Assembly (NCBI GenBank): GCA_028285305.1
Contig: JANQPV010000036.1
Coordinates: 1 to 64,000 of the forward strand
Length of the DNA: 64,000 nt
From: Alphaproteobacteria bacterium
GTDB lineage: Bacteria > Pseudomonadota > Alphaproteobacteria > SMXP01
Reading direction: 5' to 3'
The notes under the pieces were generated by a model. It made no database searches. It was not told the DNA's origin and saw only the letters and a list, made by a program, of their open reading frames with translations. Numbering within the stretch: the first letter of the stretch is position 1; each line of letters starts with the position of its first letter. Positions 59,971 through 64,000 of the stretch are shown here, in pieces. Made by a program: the position numbers and the translations under genes.

Positions 59971-60888
59971 ATGGCCCAGATTTTCGCGAACGGCATTTCG
60001 CTGGAATACGAAGAATGTGGGCCAGAGACCGGACCAGCGGTCTTGATGATCATGGGCCTTGGCGCTCAGCTTGTTCATTGGCCAGACGATATGATCGAAA
60101 CGTTGGCGGGAAGCGGATATCGCGTTATCCGATTTGACAACCGCGACGTCGGCCTCAGCCACAAGTTTCACGACAAACGTGCGCCCCATCCGATCGCTCA
60201 AGTAATCGGACAGGCTGTTGGGCTAAAGTCTCTTTCACCTTATACGCTGGCCGATATGGCCACGGACGCTGAAAACCTTTTGCACCAACTGGGTATTCGC
60301 CAAGCTCACATTGTGGGCGTATCCATGGGCGGAATGATCGGCCAACTGATGGCCTCGCATCACCCGCATCGCATCACGTCCTTGACGTCGATCATGTCAG
60401 GAACCGGAAATCCGAGTCTTCCAAAAGCGGACCGCAAAATTGCCCGCCATTTGATACTACCGAGCAAGCCTTTAAGTGATCGCGGCGCGATCATCGATCG
60501 GACGATGACCTTTTACGACCTCATTGGCACACAAGATCCGGACAAAGACGTTTCAGAACTGAGAGCACGGATTGAGGCGGCATTCGATCGATGCTACTAT
60601 CCATCCGGTCTCCGGCGTCAAATCGCTGCCATCTTGTCGACAGGCGATTTCCGACCGGACTTAAAGAAGATCTCCGCACCTACCCTGGTTATACATGGAT
60701 CACACGATCCGCTCGCATCTGTTGAAGGGGGTAAGGATAGTGCGGCGAATATTCAAAATGCACAACTGGAAATAATAGAGGGAATGGGACACGATCTACC
60801 CAAAAAGTTCCTTCCCCAAATTAGTGGACTAATTCTGACCCACATGAACCGGGCAGAAGGGGGAGGCCTGCGCCAGGCGGCCGAATAA
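59971..60888 (+). CDS. Alpha/beta hydrolase
   Basis: 305 residues. The nucleophile elbow is VGVSMGGMIGQL (Ser), the oxyanion part is IMGLGAQLVHWPDD, the acid is Asp in VIHGSHDPLAS and His in IEGMGHDLP. It resembles lipases/esterases and haloalkane-dehalogenase-like hydrolases of the short type. AGGAAACG precedes the ATG and the gap to the WS/DGAT gene is 6 nt, so it is likely in one operon with it and may work on wax esters or acylglycerols. Confidence 0.86.
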   Translation: MAQIFANGISLEYEECGPETGPAVLMIMGLGAQLVHWPDDMIETLAGSGYRVIRFDNRDVGLSHKFHDKRAPHPIAQVIGQAVGLKSLSPYTLADMATDAENLLHQLGIRQAHIVGVSMGGMIGQLMASHHPHRITSLTSIMSGTGNPSLPKADRKIARHLILPSKPLSDRGAIIDRTMTFYDLIGTQDPDKDVSELRARIEAAFDRCYYPSGLRRQIAAILSTGDFRPDLKKISAPTLVIHGSHDPLASVEGGKDSAANIQNAQLEIIEGMGHDLPKKFLPQISGLILTHMNRAEGGGLRQAAE

Positions 60889-60907
60889 TCAGACAAAGGA
60901 GAAAAAC

Positions 60908-61387
60908 ATGGCTTCAACAACAACATCTCTAAACGGTTCAACGCGGCCTAAGAGCAAAGTTCAACCAACTACATCGGCCAAAAGGCCGTCCAATTCCAAT
61001 TCGAAGGAGACTAAAAAAGTGACAACCAAATCAGCAGCCACATCCGGTATCTTTTCCAAACTTTCAGAGAGCATGAAAACATCGTCGGAATCGTTCCGCG
61101 AGACCTACGGTTCATTGCTGGATCAGCAAAGAAAACTCGGCCTCCAGCTACTGGAATACGCAGAAGAAAACACAAAACACGGGTTTGATACATGGCGCGC
61201 AGTCATCAACTCCGAAAACATCAACGATGCGGTCAAGATCCAAACGGAAGCAGTGCGTGAAGGCGTTCAGCGAAACATGACCCAAGCCCGAGAAACGGCG
61301 GAGCTGGTAAATGAGATCGGCCGCGACACGTTCCGCCCCGTTGGTGAATTCGTTTCGAAAGTCACGAACAATCAGGCATCGGCCTAA
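60908..61387 (+). CDS. Phasin-family-like protein with Ser/Thr/Lys-rich leader
   Basis: 159 residues. The first 48 are low-complexity Ser, Thr, Lys and Asn (ending VTTKSAATSG). The remainder is amphipathic helix typical of phasins: FRETYGSLLDQQRKLGLQLL, EYAEENTKHGFDTWRAV and NMTQARETAELVNEIGRDTF. Phasins coat polyhydroxyalkanoate or lipid inclusions. AAAGGAG precedes the ATG. It lies in the WS/DGAT operon (19-nt gap after the hydrolase) and is followed by a terminator-like hairpin. A role at wax ester bodies is inferred from position. Confidence 0.75.
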   Translation: MASTTTSLNGSTRPKSKVQPTTSAKRPSNSNSKETKKVTTKSAATSGIFSKLSESMKTSSESFRETYGSLLDQQRKLGLQLLEYAEENTKHGFDTWRAVINSENINDAVKIQTEAVREGVQRNMTQARETAELVNEIGRDTFRPVGEFVSKVTNNQASA

Positions 61388-61411
61388 TCACCCATTTCTC
61401 GCTTAAATTTG

Positions 61412-61436
61412 GGCCTGGCTCTCTACGAGCCGGGCC
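61412..61436 (+). terminator. Intrinsic terminator-like hairpin after the phasin gene
   Basis: Arms GGCCTGGCTC / GAGCCGGGCC with one wobble pair and a 5-nt loop, followed by AATTTGTG. The T run is short, so termination may be partial and the SDR gene could be read through. Confidence 0.6.
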
Positions 61437-61474
61437 AATTTGTGTGGGCAGAGGGTGCTTGGATGGGAAGATAG

Positions 61475-62293
61475 ATGGCTCATAAAGACAAGTTTAAAAC
61501 GGTTTTGATTACCGGCGCATCTACCGGCATTGGGCTTGAGCTGGCACACGAGTTCGCGCGCGCCGGACACAACTTAATCATCACCTCACGTCGTAAGTCG
61601 ACGTTGGACAAAATTGCCAAAGAAATCCGAAGCCAACACAGGGTGGACGTGACCGTCATCGTGTCGGATCTCGCTCAGCCGGATGGCCCGGAACGCCTTC
61701 TTGAGCAGGTCGATGCGGCGGACGTAACGTTTGAAATTCTTATCAACAATGCCGGCGTTATCGAGGTCGGGCCCTTCCAAGACTCGAAAGCGAAAGACCT
61801 CGCGAACCTTCTTCAGTTGAACATTGTCTCTCTCACATCTCTAACCCACAAAGTCGTTCAAAGATTTGTCAAGCAAGGATATGGCAAGATCTTAAACGTC
61901 GCGTCTTTGGCGGCGTTTCAGCCAATTGCGATGATGTCTACCTATGCCGCGAGCAAAGCATTCGTTCTGTCACTGACCGAAGCGCTCTCCGAAGAACTGA
62001 AGGGGACAAACATCAGCGTCAGTGCCCTATGTCCCGGGCTTACCAAGACCGGCATGGTCGACGACGTGAGCGAACAGATGGGTGAGCAAATGCCGATCCC
62101 AGGGATCTTTCTTTCCGATCCCAAAGATGTCGCCAAGCGCGGATACCGACTTTGTATGCGAGGGGGCGTGATCGATGTTCCCGGCTTCAACAACCAATTG
62201 ACGGCCGCGTGGGCACAGCTTCAGCCAAAATGGGTAACACGAACCGTCAGTGGCTTTATGGGCCGCCAGAGTCTGGGGGCTCGAAAGGACTAG
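61475..62293 (+). CDS. Short-chain dehydrogenase/reductase
   Basis: 272 residues. The cofactor loop is TGASTGIG (residues 12-19), INNAGVIEVG follows near residue 90, VASLAAFQP holds the Ser position (NVASLAAFQ), and YAASKAFVLSLTEALSEEL gives Tyr and Lys. The group resembles acyl-CoA or fatty aldehyde reductase-like SDRs, as in the reductase of wax ester producers, but that is not proven. GGGAAGATAG precedes the ATG. It converges on the lipase gene with a 4-nt overlap. Confidence 0.88.
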   Translation: MAHKDKFKTVLITGASTGIGLELAHEFARAGHNLIITSRRKSTLDKIAKEIRSQHRVDVTVIVSDLAQPDGPERLLEQVDAADVTFEILINNAGVIEVGPFQDSKAKDLANLLQLNIVSLTSLTHKVVQRFVKQGYGKILNVASLAAFQPIAMMSTYAASKAFVLSLTEALSEELKGTNISVSALCPGLTKTGMVDDVSEQMGEQMPIPGIFLSDPKDVAKRGYRLCMRGGVIDVPGFNNQLTAAWAQLQPKWVTRTVSGFMGRQSLGARKD

Positions 62294-63147
62294 CCCTTTT
62301 GCTTTGCGACAGCTTTGGGCCGAGCCGACGACTTGGCGCGGCGTACTGCTCCGTGACCAGATGTCGGATAGACCAACTTGCGCCATCCTGACCTCACAAA
62401 TGGCTGCCATTGGTTTTCCGGCAAAGCAAGACGGTCCGCGATCGCATAAAAAACTGCTGCATTAAAACCAAGTCCGCAATGACTTGTGCGCACTTCAATA
62501 TTATCCGTCATCGGCCCTTCGTCTTCCAGACAATTCTGCCAGGCTACAACACCATCCAGCTTGGTATAGATTGCAGTGGTCGGAATACCAGGTGGTGCGT
62601 CCCTCATTTCCTCGAGCTCTTGCGCTCGTTTATCATCCATGACGTCCCCTGTCATTTGCTGGTAGAGTCCGATCACGTTGGACGAAGACGGGCTGCCATT
62701 GAAGGGGCTTCCGAGGGTGATCACCTGACGCACCAGATCGGGCGCTTCCCGTGCGAGTTCGCGTGCCATGATGCCGCCGAGGCTCCACCCCACAATACTG
62801 ACCGTTCTTTTTGTGCGCCGATGAATGTTTTCCAAGCGCCTCATGAGACGGTCGCCTGTTAGTCCGATCGTCCGTGGACCAAGATTCTGTCCAAGGCGCC
62901 AGCTAAACGCCTCATACCCTCGCCGGTGCGCAAAACGCCGCAACGCAACTGTCGAGCGATCATCGCCCAAAAATCCCGGAAGCACCAGAACCGGATGTCC
63001 GTCGCCATTGGGCGCCAGATTCAAAAAAGGCGCTGCCGCAGGCAACGCCGCCATGTCCCTTACTGCGCGAGCACCTTCCATAGCCACCAACCGCCAATGC
63101 GGCGAAGCTGGCATTTCATCTTCATGCAGATAATAGCTTGTCGCCAT
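62290..63147 (-). CDS. Alpha/beta hydrolase, lipase-like
   Basis: 285 residues. The nucleophile elbow is VGWSLGGIMARELAREAP (Ser), the oxyanion strand is VLVLPGFLGDDRST and the catalytic His is probably in SHCGLGFN. A basic tail ends RPKAVAKQKG. The form (GWSxGG, GSPFNGSP and the CGLGFNAAVFYAIADRL block) is of the PGAP1/LCAT-like class. GGAGTGGGGAA precedes the ATG. A close paralogue begins beyond the right edge and ends at 63506, so the two are tandem copies. Convergent with the SDR gene. Confidence 0.85.
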   Translation of the reverse strand: MATSYYLHEDEMPASPHWRLVAMEGARAVRDMAALPAAAPFLNLAPNGDGHPVLVLPGFLGDDRSTVALRRFAHRRGYEAFSWRLGQNLGPRTIGLTGDRLMRRLENIHRRTKRTVSIVGWSLGGIMARELAREAPDLVRQVITLGSPFNGSPSSSNVIGLYQQMTGDVMDDKRAQELEEMRDAPPGIPTTAIYTKLDGVVAWQNCLEDEGPMTDNIEVRTSHCGLGFNAAVFYAIADRLALPENQWQPFVRSGWRKLVYPTSGHGAVRRAKSSARPKAVAKQKG

Positions 63148-63505
63148 TTCCCCACTCCGTCCTAGCCCTCACCAAGGCTATTGCCAAAATCGCTCTTCTT
63201 TCAAGAGAAAAGTTCTTATCGTTTACCAGATTCTTACCCTATATGCACAAGCGCAACAAACGCTTGCAATTACAACTAAAATTCGCAGTCAAACATTCAG
63301 AAAACCAACAATCAATATACGTGCCGACCTGTGTCCTCAGGTCGCGAGCGCGGCTTGTCTTTCCCGGTTTTCCCGGAAAAAGGAAGGAAATGCTGCGGTG
63401 CGAAATCAATCATCAAACGAACGAGGGCTCCTTTATGGTTAATTTTTGCCCGTTTCCGCGGGATTGGCGCGAAAGTGGACACTGCCCAATTTTAAGGATG
63501 AAAAT
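63148..63505. other. Intergenic region between the two tandem lipases
   Basis: About 358 nt, AT-rich at 63200-63320 (likely promoter of the leftward lipase). A short + frame at about 63435-63509 with a GAGGG leader is too short and matches nothing I know. No RNA gene seen. Confidence 0.4.
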
Positions 63506-64000
63506 CTAATGTCCCGCAGAGGGATAAATGACGCGGCGCCAAGTATGGCGCTTGAAAGGCTTCCAATCATCTTCCGATTGCGAAAGTCGATCGGCGATCG
63601 CATACCAGACGGCAGGATGAACCCCCAAGCCGAAGTGACTGCTTACCACTTCGATATTGTCTGTATTCGCATTAGGCATCTCTTTTGAGATACGCCAAGA
63701 AACAATGCCGTCTGTTTTGCTGTAGATGGACGTACACGGAACACCTGGAGGAGGAACGAGATGTCGCCGAAAATAGTCTTTGATCTCCTCTGAGTTCAAA
63801 ATCTCGTCCCCCTGCTTACCCAAGAAGCGACCGAGATTTGTTCCTCTCGGATCGCCGTGAATGGGGCTGCCGAGGGTGATGACTTGGCGGACCACTTTGG
63901 GTACACGCCGCGCCAATTCCCGTGCGTAGATTCCGCCGATACTCCAGCCCACGACACTCACCGCACGACCGGCGGCGCCGTGCAAGTCATTGAGGCGTTT
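63506..64000 (-). CDS. Alpha/beta hydrolase, lipase-like, N-terminus off the right edge
   Basis: 165 residues are visible; the start lies beyond 64000. The last codons at the edge read KRLNDLHGAAG, which aligns with RRLENIHRRTK of the neighbouring lipase, so the true start is far upstream. The elbow is VGWSIGGIYARELARRVP, then VRQVITLGSPIHGDP, and SSHFGLGVHPAVWYAIADRL. These blocks match the paralogue at 62290-63147, but the C-terminus stops at YPSAGH without the basic tail. Probably the same hydrolase class. Confidence 0.85.
   Translation of the reverse strand, partial: KRLNDLHGAAGRAVSVVGWSIGGIYARELARRVPKVVRQVITLGSPIHGDPRGTNLGRFLGKQGDEILNSEEIKDYFRRHLVPPPGVPCTSIYSKTDGIVSWRISKEMPNANTDNIEVVSSHFGLGVHPAVWYAIADRLSQSEDDWKPFKRHTWRRVIYPSAGH

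Noticed and set aside
1-64000. tRNA, rRNA, CRISPR array, insertion sequences or prophage
   Set aside because: I looked through the gaps for cloverleaf-like, repeat-spacer or transposase patterns and saw none; the single GH19 gene is not accompanied by phage structural genes.

Overview
This is a gene-dense stretch of bacterial chromosome with about 60 supported protein genes. I see no tRNA, rRNA, CRISPR array or insertion sequence. The gene types (family III CoA-transferases, acyl-CoA dehydrogenases, a wax ester synthase with a phasin, a BTAD/TPR membrane regulator, SoxR, an OmpR-type two-component system, a fused indolepyruvate oxidoreductase) and the moderately high GC suggest a heterotrophic, largely aerobic alphaproteobacterium, perhaps marine. 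That placement is inference; no marker gene is present.

Layout. 1-11 kb: an HD phosphohydrolase cut by the left edge, then fatty-acid and acyl-CoA genes (FadE-like dehydrogenase, two enoyl-CoA hydratases, two SDRs), a HAD phosphatase, a tail-anchored GH19 muralytic-type enzyme and a short autotransporter. 11-15 kb: a questin-oxidase-like gene divergent from soxR across a 19-bp-spaced MerR-type promoter, followed by DUF1330, UPF0178 and methyltransferase genes in overlapping order. 15-18 kb: an RstA/RstB-like two-component system divergent from a 31-residue membrane microprotein and a Spy-like periplasmic protein, with RstA-box-like repeats between them. 18-22 kb: a membrane-tethered nuclease-fold protein, a small membrane protein and a BTAD-TM-TPR regulator. 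22-25 kb: a membrane protein, then genes resembling mesaconyl-C4-CoA hydratase (meh) and mesaconyl-CoA C1-C4 CoA transferase (mct). 25-28 kb: a two-subunit molybdenum hydroxylase. 28-33.5 kb: korA-korB, then mtnA overlapping a class II aldolase, which looks like the methylthioadenosine DHAP shunt. 33.6-38.5 kb: a polytopic patatin-like protein, an aldo/keto reductase, an LCCL-domain exported protein and a 33-residue membrane microprotein with its own terminator.

38.5-57 kb is catabolic: zinc alcohol dehydrogenase, FMN hydroxyacid oxidase, LLM flavoprotein, a fused indolepyruvate:ferredoxin oxidoreductase coupled to a leucine-dehydrogenase-type enzyme, P1 peptidase, periplasmic amidohydrolase, sodium/alanine symporter, TauD dioxygenase with a glutamine amidotransferase, GST, two VOC proteins and a second acyl-CoA dehydrogenase. 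A small ribbon-helix-helix gene and a lysine-rich 38-residue gene lie within this part. 57-64 kb looks like a neutral-lipid locus: TetR regulator, WS/DGAT with a long charged tail, alpha/beta hydrolase, phasin-like protein, SDR, and two paralogous lipases, the second cut by the right edge.

Several blocks meet at central intermediates: propionyl-CoA/glyoxylate through mesaconyl-CoA, 2-oxoacids through ferredoxin-dependent oxidoreductases, and acyl-CoA oxidation against wax-ester storage. The least ordinary items are the two microproteins, the tail-anchored GH19 enzyme, the SoxR/questin-oxidase pair and the charged WS/DGAT tail beside the phasin.
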